A stretch of 64,000 bases of DNA, from positions 1 to 64,000 of the forward strand of contig JAIYAN010000021.1 of NCBI GenBank assembly GCA_027489035.1, in the 5' to 3' direction. This DNA comes from Chitinophagaceae bacterium (GTDB taxonomy: Bacteria; Bacteroidota; Bacteroidia; Chitinophagales; Chitinophagaceae). Position numbers and translations under genes: made by a program. Positions 36,623 to 45,235 of this stretch are shown piece after piece (the stretch's first letter is position 1; each line of letters begins with the position of its first letter). A model generated the notes under the pieces. It was not told the DNA's origin. It searched no databases and saw only the letters and a list, made by a program, of their open reading frames with translations.

Positions 36623-36698
36623 TTTCGTTTTTGTATGGGGTTAGAGATTATTCAGAAAACGAAAATAGTAAAAAGGAGTTTAAATTTCCAATAAGAAA

Positions 36699-37286
36699 TT
36701 AACTTTTATTTAAATCGTATGAAGTGCTGTTACAAACGGTCATCGTTTTATCTATTCCAACAAATGCGAAGCTTTCTATTAATTCTACAGATTTTTCAAT
36801 TTTATGTTTAATTATCGCCACTTCATCCGGCTTCCATTTCCCCAATACAAAATCAACTTGCATGCCTTTTGGAAACACATTTCCAATGCCAAATCTCAGT
36901 TTAGGATATTCATCCGTTCCCAAAATATTTTGAATATCCCTCAACCCATTATGTCCAGCATGCGTACCCGATTTTCTGATTCTGATTTTGTCAATAGGAA
37001 GTGCTAAATCATCCACAATCGTAAGTGTATTTTCGGTGGGCACTTTTTCTTTTTCTTGCCAATATTTAAAAGCCCTCCCACTTAAATTCATGTACGTGGT
37101 TGGACAAACACAAACGAATGTTTTACCTTTTATTTTTACTTCAGCAACAAAAGCCAATCTATCCGATCTAAAACTCCCGCCATGTTTAGCCGCAAATGCA
37201 TATACCACATCAAATCCAATGTTGTGGCGTGTGTTGGCATATTCTTCACCAATATTTCCTAATCCGATTATGAGGTATTTTGACAT
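36699..37286 (-). CDS. pth: Peptidyl-tRNA hydrolase
   Basis: Releases peptides from prematurely dissociated peptidyl-tRNA. It has 195 residues. Conserved: LIIGLGNIGEEYANTRHNIGFDVV (about 5-28, with the catalytic His), TYMNLSGRAF (with the conserved Asn), VDDLALPIDKIRIRKSGTHAGHNGLRDI and RFGIGNV. The start is ATG at 37286. Upstream lies a G-rich repeat and no clear promoter, so it may be read through from ftsK. Confidence 0.95.
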   Translation of the reverse strand: MSKYLIIGLGNIGEEYANTRHNIGFDVVYAFAAKHGGSFRSDRLAFVAEVKIKGKTFVCVCPTTYMNLSGRAFKYWQEKEKVPTENTLTIVDDLALPIDKIRIRKSGTHAGHNGLRDIQNILGTDEYPKLRFGIGNVFPKGMQVDFVLGKWKPDEVAIIKHKIEKSVELIESFAFVGIDKTMTVCNSTSYDLNKS

Positions 37287-37488
37287 TTATTTTAAATGTT
37301 TGGGGTTTGGGGTTTGGTGTTTGGGGTTTGGTGTTTGGGGTTTGGTGTTTGGTGTTTCGCGCAAAGTTCGCAAAGGAGCAAGGTGCGTAAAGGTAGAACA
37401 CTTCTACCTTAAACCATTAAACCAGCGAAGCGAATTAAACACTTTCAGACCTTTTGTAAGGGTTGAAAATTTTCAACCCCTACAACTC
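37287..37488. repeat. Repeat island 5 between ftsK and pth
   Basis: A minisatellite of 14-base units TTTGGGGTTTGGTG runs from about 37299 to 37354, with four GGGG runs at 37302, 37309, 37323 and 37337. Then come GTTTCGCGCAAAGTTCGC (37354-37371, inverted relative to 5345-5366), TTAAACCAGCGAAGCG (37417-37432) and the perfect palindrome GGGTTGAAAATTTTCAACCC (37460-37479). The island has no gene. Confidence 0.75.
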
Positions 37489-39906
37489 CTACAACAACCT
37501 ATTTAAAATCTCCTGCAATTCCGCTTCCGTTTTTACCAACACATCCCTTACTTTACTGCCTTGGCTTGCGCCTACAATTCCGGCGGCTTCGAGCTGATCC
37601 ATTAATCTGCCGGCGCGGTTATATCCAAGTTTCATTCTTCTTTGTAATAATGAGGTACTTCCACTTTGGCTGCTCACAATCAATCTAGCTGCATCTTCAA
37701 ACAAAGCATCTTTATCATTTACATCAAAATCTTTTCCATCTGCATCTTTCTCGTCAATATATTCTGGCAACATAAATGCTTGAGGATATCCGCGTTGGTC
37801 GCCAATGAAATCAACTATTTTGTCTACTTCTGGTGTATCCACGAAAGCGCATTGTAAACGAACAATTTCGCCATTGTAGTTGATAAGCATATCTCCTTTA
37901 CCAATCAATTGCTCCGCACCACCTGCATCCAAAATGGTTCGACTATCAATTTTACTACTCACCTTAAAGGCTATACGCGCTGGGAAATTGGCTTTGATGG
38001 TACCCGTGATGATATTTACAGAAGGCCTTTGTGTAGCAATAATTAAATGTATTCCTACCGCACGTGCCAACTGCGCCAAACGAGCAATAGGCATCTCTAC
38101 TTCTTTACCTGCAGTCATAATTAAATCTGCAAACTCATCTACAACCAAAACAATGAATGGTAAAAACTGATGTCCTTTTTCTGGATTCAATTTTCTTTCT
38201 GCAAATTTTTCGTTGTATTCTCTAATGTTTCTGCAACCTGCTTCTTTTAATAAATCATAACGATTGTCCATTTCAATACACAGTGCATTCAACGTATGTA
38301 CCACTTTTTTGGTATCTGTGATGATGGCATCTTCTTCACCTGGTAGTTTTGCTAAGAAATGGCGTTCAATTGTTTTGTAAATACTCAGCTCTACTTTTTT
38401 GGGATCCACCAACACAAATTTTAATTGCGATGGATGTTTGCTGTAAAGTAAAGAAACCAATATCGCATTTAACCCTACAGATTTACCTTGTCCAGTAGCA
38501 CCCGCCATCAACAAATGCGGCATGCTTGCTAAGTCTACAATAAAATTTTCATTGTCAATTTTTTTACCAATTGCAATTGGAAGTGCGAAATTATTTTTTG
38601 TAAATTTATCAGCAGACAATAATGTCTTCATGCTCACGATTGTCTTTTTCGCATTTGGCACTTCAATACCAATTGTTCCTTTTCCAGGAATTGGTGCAAT
38701 GATACGAATACCAAGCGCAGCCAAGCTTAAAGCGATGTCATCTTCTAAATTTTTGATTCTAGAAATGCGCACCCCAGCAGCAGGAATAATTTCGTACAAG
38801 GTTACAGTTGGACCTACGGTAGCGGAGATTTTCTGGATGCTGATGTCGTAATTCTTCAGCGTGTTGATAATCTGATTTTTATTATTTTCTAGCTCTTGTG
38901 GGTCCTGAATAATTTTTTCGCTACCATGATTTTCTAAAAGATCCAACGTAGGAAATTTATAATCACGCAAATCAAGAATGGGGTCATAAGGCTTAACGGA
39001 AACTTTTTTCTCTCCTACTTCTTCTTCTTTGATTTCTAGTTCAACTTTTTTTATTTCAAGCTCTAATCCTTCTGTATTTGTTGGTAATTCTTGAACGATA
39101 TCATCATTGTCAAATTCTTCTACTACAGGTTCAATTTCATCTTTATCAACAAATTCCAATTCTGTTTCTTTTTCTTCTACACCAGGAGCAATAAACAATT
39201 TCGCTTCTTCTTCTTTCTTTGGCTTAACTGGCTCCTCTGGGGTTTCTTCTACAGGTGCCATGTTTACATCTTCAGATTTATTTTTTCTTGCCTCCATTAG
39301 TTTATTGAACTGTGGATTAAATCGCCAAATAATATAGGCCCAAAAAGCTATAAAAATCAATGCAAAAGTGCCAAAGGAACCGATGACTTTAAACATCCAA
39401 AGTTTACTTAAATCGCCTACTGCACCTCCCCAAGGAAATGGATTCGAAGAAAAAAATGCTGAAGCGGTAATGCTTAATAAAGGAAGTCCAACAATCAGGT
39501 ATCGTAAATTTCTAACTATTGAAAAAACGGATTTGCTAAATAATAAATTAACGCCAATAACAAAAAAGAATCCGCAAAACAAATATGATGCTACCCCAAA
39601 ACCTTTGTACATAAACAGATGCGCAATAAAAGCACCGAAAGTGCCCATTAAATTTGCCACTTCTGTATCTGTTCCCCAAAATAATTTATTTCCTTCTGAA
39701 ATCAATTTATCTTGATCTTCATCCCAAGTAGACAAATAAGAAGTGAAAGACACAAATAGAAGCAAAGACATCAACACAAAGATGCTGCCTGTTATTTTAT
39801 GCGTCCTTTCGTCTTTAATAAATTGTTTAAACGTTACTTTCTGTAATTTTTCCTGCTTAAGATCAGCATCTTTAGCATTAGTGATGTTTTTTTCTTTTTT
39901 AGCCAT
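37489..39906 (-). CDS. ftsK: DNA translocase FtsK
   Basis: Septal DNA pump that clears chromosome ends at division. It has about 805 residues. The N-terminus has about four membrane helices (about 35-200), followed by an acidic glutamate-rich linker (about 210-310). The motor has Walker A GATGQGKSVGLNA and Walker B FIVLVVDEFADLI, and a C-terminal gamma domain (SSQSGSTSLLQRRMKLGYNRAGRLMDQLEAAGIVG). The start is ATG at 39906; a TTG three codons upstream falls inside a TACCTTTG promoter box and is unlikely. It is downstream of aroK and DUF423. Confidence 0.95.
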   Translation of the reverse strand: MAKKEKNITNAKDADLKQEKLQKVTFKQFIKDERTHKITGSIFVLMSLLLFVSFTSYLSTWDEDQDKLISEGNKLFWGTDTEVANLMGTFGAFIAHLFMYKGFGVASYLFCGFFFVIGVNLLFSKSVFSIVRNLRYLIVGLPLLSITASAFFSSNPFPWGGAVGDLSKLWMFKVIGSFGTFALIFIAFWAYIIWRFNPQFNKLMEARKNKSEDVNMAPVEETPEEPVKPKKEEEAKLFIAPGVEEKETELEFVDKDEIEPVVEEFDNDDIVQELPTNTEGLELEIKKVELEIKEEEVGEKKVSVKPYDPILDLRDYKFPTLDLLENHGSEKIIQDPQELENNKNQIINTLKNYDISIQKISATVGPTVTLYEIIPAAGVRISRIKNLEDDIALSLAALGIRIIAPIPGKGTIGIEVPNAKKTIVSMKTLLSADKFTKNNFALPIAIGKKIDNENFIVDLASMPHLLMAGATGQGKSVGLNAILVSLLYSKHPSQLKFVLVDPKKVELSIYKTIERHFLAKLPGEEDAIITDTKKVVHTLNALCIEMDNRYDLLKEAGCRNIREYNEKFAERKLNPEKGHQFLPFIVLVVDEFADLIMTAGKEVEMPIARLAQLARAVGIHLIIATQRPSVNIITGTIKANFPARIAFKVSSKIDSRTILDAGGAEQLIGKGDMLINYNGEIVRLQCAFVDTPEVDKIVDFIGDQRGYPQAFMLPEYIDEKDADGKDFDVNDKDALFEDAARLIVSSQSGSTSLLQRRMKLGYNRAGRLMDQLEAAGIVGASQGSKVRDVLVKTEAELQEILNRLL

Positions 39907-39912
39907 GGTAAA

Positions 39913-39920
39913 CAAAGGTA
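39913..39920 (-). promoter_or_regulatory. -7 box TACCTTTG before ftsK
   Basis: The minus strand TACCTTTG ends six bases before the ATG at 39906. If used, the transcript is leaderless or nearly so. No clear -33 element was found. Confidence 0.45.
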
Positions 39921-39951
39921 TTAAATACCTGAATGAAAAAAATTGTGAAGC

Positions 39952-40347
39952 TTAATTTTTATTGATAAGGTTTTTGTGATTAACAGAAGCAAAAAGCATT
40001 ACCCATCCTATGATAAAGCACGTGCCGCCAATGGGTGTTATTGCCCCAATGAAGCCATAATTCGAACCGAGGATTGCCAATAAATACAATGAACCGCAGA
40101 AAAAAATTAACCCAAAAGAAAAGAATCTGCAAGCAATTACTACAAAACGTTGATAGCAGTGTTTATACAAAACACCAGAGGCTATTAAAATAGCAAATGC
40201 ATGATAAAATTGATATCGCACACCCGTTTCAAAAGTTATTAAAGATGTTGCAGGAATTATATTTTTTAATGCATGTGCTGCAAAAGCGCCCAACAAAACA
40301 CTAAGTGCAGAAACGAATATTGCAATTTTTAAAAAAAAAGTATTCAT
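39952..40347 (-). CDS. DUF423 small membrane protein
   Basis: This 131-residue protein has four hydrophobic helices. The DUF423 (YgdD-like) signature is ALSVLLGAFAAHALKN near the start, then TGVRYQFYHAFAIL and ITPIGGTCFIIGWVML. The function is unknown. It starts two bases after aroK, so the pair is cotranscribed. Confidence 0.88.
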   Translation of the reverse strand: MNTFFLKIAIFVSALSVLLGAFAAHALKNIIPATSLITFETGVRYQFYHAFAILIASGVLYKHCYQRFVVIACRFFSFGLIFFCGSLYLLAILGSNYGFIGAITPIGGTCFIIGWVMLFASVNHKNLINKN

Positions 40348-40349
40348 TA

Positions 40350-40862
40350 TTAATTGGTTGATTTTAAGTTTAGTATCGCGTTTATAGAATTGGAATTCAA
40401 TTCGACTGCTTCAAGGCGAATGATTGCCTTATTATAAAAATCCATTCTTTCTTTTAATTTCATTTCAATAAAAAAAAGCAATTCGCCTTTGTTAATTTTT
40501 TTTAAAAGGGGACGTTCTTTATTATCGTTAATGATATTTTCCAAAATTTTTGAAGGCGTTGAGTTTAGTAAAACAGTTATACCGTTTTCATTCATCCAAT
40601 CCATATTGTTTTTAAAGCAAGGCGTTCCTCCACCGCAAGCAATAATACAATTATCGTTTTGATCCATTTCAATCAAAGTTTCAGCTTCTACATCTCTAAA
40701 AAAATCTTCCCCTTTTTTTTCAAAAATCTCTTCAATGCTCAATCCTATTTTTTTTTTAATTTCAATATCAAGATCAATGAATTTTAAATTATGTTGGCTT
40801 GCCCATATTTCACCCCAGCGGGATTTTCCAGTACCCATAAACCCAATCAAGAAAATACGCAT
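40350..40862 (-). CDS. aroK: Shikimate kinase
   Basis: Phosphorylates shikimate in aromatic amino-acid synthesis. It has 170 residues. Walker A is GFMGTGKSRWGE (about 7-18). Shikimate binding shows in DLDIEIKKKIGLSIEEIFEKKGEDFFRDVE, and IIACGGGTPC (about 73) carries the GGG loop. The lid arginine is in ERPLL (about 117). It is the first gene of a pair with DUF423. Confidence 0.93.
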   Translation of the reverse strand: MRIFLIGFMGTGKSRWGEIWASQHNLKFIDLDIEIKKKIGLSIEEIFEKKGEDFFRDVEAETLIEMDQNDNCIIACGGGTPCFKNNMDWMNENGITVLLNSTPSKILENIINDNKERPLLKKINKGELLFFIEMKLKERMDFYNKAIIRLEAVELNSNSINAILNLKSTN

Positions 40863-40972
40863 AATTTAAGGTTGAATTGATTTTATAACTGCACGTAATT
40901 TAATCAATTGTACGTTCAAAATAGAAAATTTCAATATTCTATTCTATGCTGTTTATCGATTAAAGTTTTTCT

Positions 40973-40980
40973 TATCTTCG
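40973..40980 (+). promoter_or_regulatory. -7 box TATCTTCG before sucC
   Basis: TATCTTCG lies 14 bases before the sucC ATG at 40995. The identical TTATCTTCGC string precedes two other genes in the window. No -33 TTG was found. Confidence 0.45.
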
Positions 40981-40994
40981 CAAAAAAATAAAAA

Positions 40995-42206
40995 ATGAAT
41001 TTACACGAATATCAAGCCAAAGAATTACTGAAAAAATTTAATGTGCCCGTGCAAGAAGGGATTGCATGTAGCTCAACTAATGAAGCAGAAGATGCGTATC
41101 GCCAAATTCATGCGCAATTTGGAAGCAAATTTGCCGTAATAAAAGCACAAATTCATGCTGGTGGAAGAGGAAAAGGAAGCATTGTTGGAAAAGATCAACG
41201 TGGTGTAGCAGTTGGAAAAAGCATGGAAGATGTTGTTAGCATTTCAGGTAATATTTTAGGCGGCACTTTAGTTACCATTCAAACTGGTCCTGAAGGTAAA
41301 TTGGTAAATAAAGTATTGGTGGCTCAGGATGTATATTATGATGGGCCAAATCCAGTAAAAGAATTTTATTTGTCTATTTTAATGGACAGAAGCAGTTGTA
41401 TGAATGTAGTGATGTATAGTACAGAAGGTGGAATGAACATTGAAGATGTTGCCCACGATACGCCTGAAAAAATCTTCAAAGAATACATTCACCCAGGTGG
41501 ACGACTTCAAGGTTTTCAAGCTAGAAAAATTGCTTTCAACTTAGGATTAAGCGGTGAGTCATTTAAAAACTGCGTGAAATTTGTTACTAATTTATACAAT
41601 GCATACGTAGAATTGGATTGTGGTATGCTTGAGATTAATCCTTTGTTTAAAACCAGTGATGACAAAATCATTGCGGTTGATTGTAAAATGAATATCGACG
41701 ATAATGCGTTAATGCGTCATCAAGATGTAGCAGCTTTGAGAGATTTATCTGAAGAAGATCCTACAGAAGTAGAAGCTGGAAAATTCAATTTAAATTTCGT
41801 GAAATTAGATGGCAATGTAGGTTGTATGGTAAATGGTGCAGGATTAGCAATGGCTACTATGGATATGATTAAATTAAGTGGTGGTGAACCAGCAAATTTC
41901 TTAGACGTAGGTGGAACGGCAAATGCACAAACTGTAGAAGCTGGATTCCGTATCATTATGAAAGATCCAAAAGTAAAAGCTATTCTGATTAATATTTTTG
42001 GGGGTATTGTTCGTTGTGATCGTGTGGCACAAGGTGTAATTGATGCTTACCAAAGCATTGGCAATATTGAAATTCCAATTATCGTAAGACTACAAGGAAC
42101 GAATGCTGATGTTGCTAAAAAATTAATCGACGAAAGTGGATTAAAAGTACAAAGTGCAATTTTATTAAGCGAAGCAGCAAGTTTGGTAAATCAAGCGGTG
42201 GCTTAA
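40995..42206 (+). CDS. sucC: Succinyl-CoA synthetase, beta subunit
   Basis: Nucleotide-binding subunit of the TCA-cycle ligase that makes ATP or GTP from succinyl-CoA. It has 403 residues. The ATP-grasp region has MNLHEYQAKELLKKFNVPV, KAQIHAGGRGKGS, ELDCGMLEINPL and AVDCKMNIDDNA. The C-terminal part has FLDVGGTA, INIFGGIVRCD and RLQGTN. The sucD partner is not adjacent, so the two subunits are encoded at separate loci. A strong terminator follows. Confidence 0.96.
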   Translation: MNLHEYQAKELLKKFNVPVQEGIACSSTNEAEDAYRQIHAQFGSKFAVIKAQIHAGGRGKGSIVGKDQRGVAVGKSMEDVVSISGNILGGTLVTIQTGPEGKLVNKVLVAQDVYYDGPNPVKEFYLSILMDRSSCMNVVMYSTEGGMNIEDVAHDTPEKIFKEYIHPGGRLQGFQARKIAFNLGLSGESFKNCVKFVTNLYNAYVELDCGMLEINPLFKTSDDKIIAVDCKMNIDDNALMRHQDVAALRDLSEEDPTEVEAGKFNLNFVKLDGNVGCMVNGAGLAMATMDMIKLSGGEPANFLDVGGTANAQTVEAGFRIIMKDPKVKAILINIFGGIVRCDRVAQGVIDAYQSIGNIEIPIIVRLQGTNADVAKKLIDESGLKVQSAILLSEAASLVNQAVA

Positions 42207-42228
42207 TAAGTTACTGTATAAATAATTA

Positions 42229-42259
42229 AAAGGGTTGGCGATTCGTCAGCCCTTTTTTT
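42229..42259 (+). terminator. Rho-independent terminator after sucC
   Basis: AGGGTTGGCGA and TCGTCAGCCCT pair with two G-U wobbles around a TT loop and are followed by a T-run, 24 bases after the stop codon. Confidence 0.82.
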
Positions 42260-42402
42260 ATTCAAAATCAGGCTAAATCCAAAATTTTAATACTTATAAA
42301 TAACTTGGGTTTTCGTATTTATTTTAACATGATTCCAAGCTTCTATAAAAAATTATCGATTCTCCTTTTTTAAATTTTTAATTTTGACTTAAAGACCAAA
42401 CC

Positions 42403-42894
42403 ATGCAATTCAGAAACGCAACAATAGATGACCTTCCAATGATAGTAGCTATTTATAACTCTACGGTTCATAGCAGAATGGTTACAGCCGACACGGAGCC
42501 TGTTTCGGTTTCAGACAAAACCAATTGGTTTAATCAACACCACAGTAAAAGGCCGATATGGGTTGTTGAGCATGAAAACAATGGGATTATTGGGTGGATT
42601 AGTTTTAAAGATTTTTACGGTAGACCTGCTTACAGCGGTACTGCAGAAATCAGCATCTATATTCATGAAGAATTTAGAAAAATGGGCTTTGGAAAAAAAA
42701 TGTTGCAATATGCTATTTCAAAAGCAACGGAACTTGATTTACACACATTGCTTGGATTTGTTTTTGAACACAATACAAGCAGCATTAAAATGTGTGAATC
42801 ATTAGGTTTTGAAACATGGGGCAATTTGAAAGACATTGCCATCATGGATGATAAGCATTACGCTTTAAAAATCTTAGGACTTAAAATTAATTAA
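42403..42894 (+). CDS. GNAT N-acetyltransferase, phosphinothricin-acetyltransferase-like
   Basis: This 163-residue GNAT protein has the layout of the Pat/Bar subfamily: IRNATIDDLP-type start (FRNATIDDLPMIVAIYNSTV), GWISFKDFYGRPAYSGTAEISIYI, the acetyl-CoA loop RKMGFGKKML (about 90-99) and NTSSIKMCESLGFETWG. The natural substrate is probably an amino acid or analogue; resistance is not implied. Its stop shares TTAA (42891-42894) with the convergent PBP gene stop. Confidence 0.87.
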   Translation: MQFRNATIDDLPMIVAIYNSTVHSRMVTADTEPVSVSDKTNWFNQHHSKRPIWVVEHENNGIIGWISFKDFYGRPAYSGTAEISIYIHEEFRKMGFGKKMLQYAISKATELDLHTLLGFVFEHNTSSIKMCESLGFETWGNLKDIAIMDDKHYALKILGLKIN

Positions 42895-45200
42895 TAGTCG
42901 GACTGCGTTTTTGGTGTTGGCTTTTGTTTTGGTTTTGATTTATTAGAATCAGTTGGCGTTTTAGGAATTTGCTTATCATCTACAAACTCATCAGTTTGTT
43001 CATTTATAAAAAAGTCATCGCTCTTTTCATTTCCAGATTCCTGATTTAAGCTATCCCCACTTGTTGCAATGTCTGCAAAATTGGATTCTGCATAAATTGG
43101 ATCATTTCTCAATTCTAGTGGCTGTTCAAACTCAGTAATTTTCCCATAGTTCAATCTTTTATCTGTGTATACACTACGCATGAACATACCCCATTTAGGA
43201 GCCGCCATTTCAGCACCGCCACTATTGTTGGAATAAATGGGAATAAATGGATCTTCGCAACCAACCCAAGTTCCTGCAAGTAACTCGGGTGTATACCCCA
43301 TAAACCATCCATCGGTGTTTCCGTTTGTAGTACCCGTTTTCCCTGCTGATTTTACTGGTAAATTATAACTTTGAATTCTTCTGGCTGTACCAAATTCCAC
43401 AACACCTTCCATCATTTTAACCATTGAGTAAGCATCTGCTTCACTGATGATTTCTTTACTTTGTGAAATTGGAAACTCTTTTAATAAATTACCATCTTTA
43501 TCCTCAATCCGAGTTAAATAAACAGGTGGTGTATTATAACCTTTGTTGGGAAACATAGTATATGCCTGCAGCATTTGCAACATTGGAATTTCTGCAGCAC
43601 CAAGTGCTATAGAAGGATAATTAGGCAATTTTGCAGTGATACCACATTGTTTTGCAAATTCAACTGTTCTTTTTACGCCAATAGTCCCCATTAAATGCCA
43701 TGCAGCTCCATTTAAAGATTTAGCCAAACAATATGCCATTGTGCCGCCACCTGTACTAATTGTTTTTCCCCCGAGCGTTAACGGACCGCCAGGGATGTAA
43801 GTTTGTGGTGTATAACCAGCATCTGTAACACCAAGCGTGTACAATAGTGGCTTAAATGTAGAGCCTACTTGTCGGTTTGCAGTAACGTGATCATATTTGA
43901 ACCATTTGTAGTCAATGCCTCCTACCCAAGCTTTTATTTCTCCTGTTCTGGGATCCATTGCAGCAAATGAAGTTTGTAATAATTGCTTATGATATTTAAT
44001 AGAATCAAATGGAGTCATTATGGTGTCAATCTCATGGTTTTTGTTACCCCACCAAGAAAATATCTTCATTTTTACAGGAACCAAAAATGATTTTCTGATT
44101 TCACTGCTATCAATGCCTTCTTCTTCCATATTTTTCCATCGTTCTGTAAATTTCATAGCTGCTACAATTACATTGTCATGTCCTTTCCATAATTTATCTC
44201 CTCTATATTTAAAATAAGCATTCAATTTTCTTTGTAAAACAGGCATGTGTTCTTCGACAGCTTTTTCCGCATACTTCTGCATTCTTGAATCAATCGTTGT
44301 ATAAATTTTCAATCCATCTCTGTATAAATTATAAGGTTCATCCGTTTTAGGATTCTTATTGTTTTTGCACCAATCTTTCAATACCGTTACCAATACAGAA
44401 CGATAATATGGCGCTAATCCAATATTTTCATCGATTTTTTTATAGTTGGTAATTAATGGCTTTCTTTTTAATGCATCTGCTTCCGATTGTGTGATATAAG
44501 GTGTTCGCGCTAAAGCCATCTGATTAATAACAATATTTCTTCTTTCAAGAGATAATTTTGCATGCCTGATTGGTTCATAAATAAAGCCCTTCAACATGCC
44601 AACTAAAACAGCAGCCTCTTCAATCTTTAAATCTTTGGGCTCTTTTTGAAAATATGTTTTTGATGCATTTCTAATGCCATATACATTTCCCCAAGGAGCG
44701 TGATTTAAATATAGTGTTATGATTTCCTCTTTAGTGAAATTTCGTTCCAATTTTACAGCTACAATCCATTCTTTAATTTTTTGCATGCCCCTTACAAATT
44801 TATTTCCTGTGCCCTGCCCCAACATCATCTTTGCCAATTGTTGTGTAAGTGTACTACCACCACCTTGACTTCCCAATGAAATAATTGCACGAGCTAATGC
44901 TTTTGCATCAATACCTGAATGATCATAAAAGCGTTCATCTTCAGTTGCAATCAACGCATGGATAACATTTGGAGAGATTTCACTGTATTTTACTTCACTC
45001 CTATTTTCTGCATAGTACTTTCCCATTAATACTCCATCAGCGCTGATGATTTCACTAGCTAAATCAGCTTCGGGATTTTCCAATTGCTGTATCGAGGGCA
45101 TTTTTCCAAACAGACCAAAATTAGCAGCAACAAAAATCAATATCAACAAAAGAAATCCGCCGAAAAATACACGCCACAATATTAAAACTGATTTTTTCAT
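42891..45200 (-). CDS. Penicillin-binding protein 1A type
   Basis: Bifunctional peptidoglycan synthase, 769 residues. A membrane anchor (about 7-28) precedes the GT51 glycosyltransferase domain (ALIATEDERFYDHSGID, GGSTLTQQLAKMM, WIVAVKLERNFTKEEIITLYLN; about 75-240). The transpeptidase has STFKP (SxxK, about 450), a later SLN-type motif (AKSLNGA) and KTGTTNGNTDGWFMGY. The C-terminal tail is rich in Lys, Pro and Thr. It is 35 bases downstream of the PorW/SprE-like gene. Confidence 0.93.
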   Translation of the reverse strand: MKKSVLILWRVFFGGFLLLILIFVAANFGLFGKMPSIQQLENPEADLASEIISADGVLMGKYYAENRSEVKYSEISPNVIHALIATEDERFYDHSGIDAKALARAIISLGSQGGGSTLTQQLAKMMLGQGTGNKFVRGMQKIKEWIVAVKLERNFTKEEIITLYLNHAPWGNVYGIRNASKTYFQKEPKDLKIEEAAVLVGMLKGFIYEPIRHAKLSLERRNIVINQMALARTPYITQSEADALKRKPLITNYKKIDENIGLAPYYRSVLVTVLKDWCKNNKNPKTDEPYNLYRDGLKIYTTIDSRMQKYAEKAVEEHMPVLQRKLNAYFKYRGDKLWKGHDNVIVAAMKFTERWKNMEEEGIDSSEIRKSFLVPVKMKIFSWWGNKNHEIDTIMTPFDSIKYHKQLLQTSFAAMDPRTGEIKAWVGGIDYKWFKYDHVTANRQVGSTFKPLLYTLGVTDAGYTPQTYIPGGPLTLGGKTISTGGGTMAYCLAKSLNGAAWHLMGTIGVKRTVEFAKQCGITAKLPNYPSIALGAAEIPMLQMLQAYTMFPNKGYNTPPVYLTRIEDKDGNLLKEFPISQSKEIISEADAYSMVKMMEGVVEFGTARRIQSYNLPVKSAGKTGTTNGNTDGWFMGYTPELLAGTWVGCEDPFIPIYSNNSGGAEMAAPKWGMFMRSVYTDKRLNYGKITEFEQPLELRNDPIYAESNFADIATSGDSLNQESGNEKSDDFFINEQTDEFVDDKQIPKTPTDSNKSKPKQKPTPKTQSDY

Positions 45201-45235
45201 ACGCTAAAATTCAAAATTGGGAATCACGTTATTTT

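Noticed and set aside
37299-37354. Regularly spaced repeats, considered as a CRISPR array
   Set aside because: Units are 14 bases, contiguous and G-rich, with no spacers and no cas genes.
36988-37506. Open frame of 172 codons antisense to pth and through island 5
   Set aside because: It consists of antisense pth plus translated minisatellite (repeated GVWCLGF-like residues).
39907-39915. Upstream TTG start for ftsK
   Set aside because: The TTG is part of the TACCTTTG promoter box, and ATG 39906 gives the usual MAKKEK-like N-terminus.
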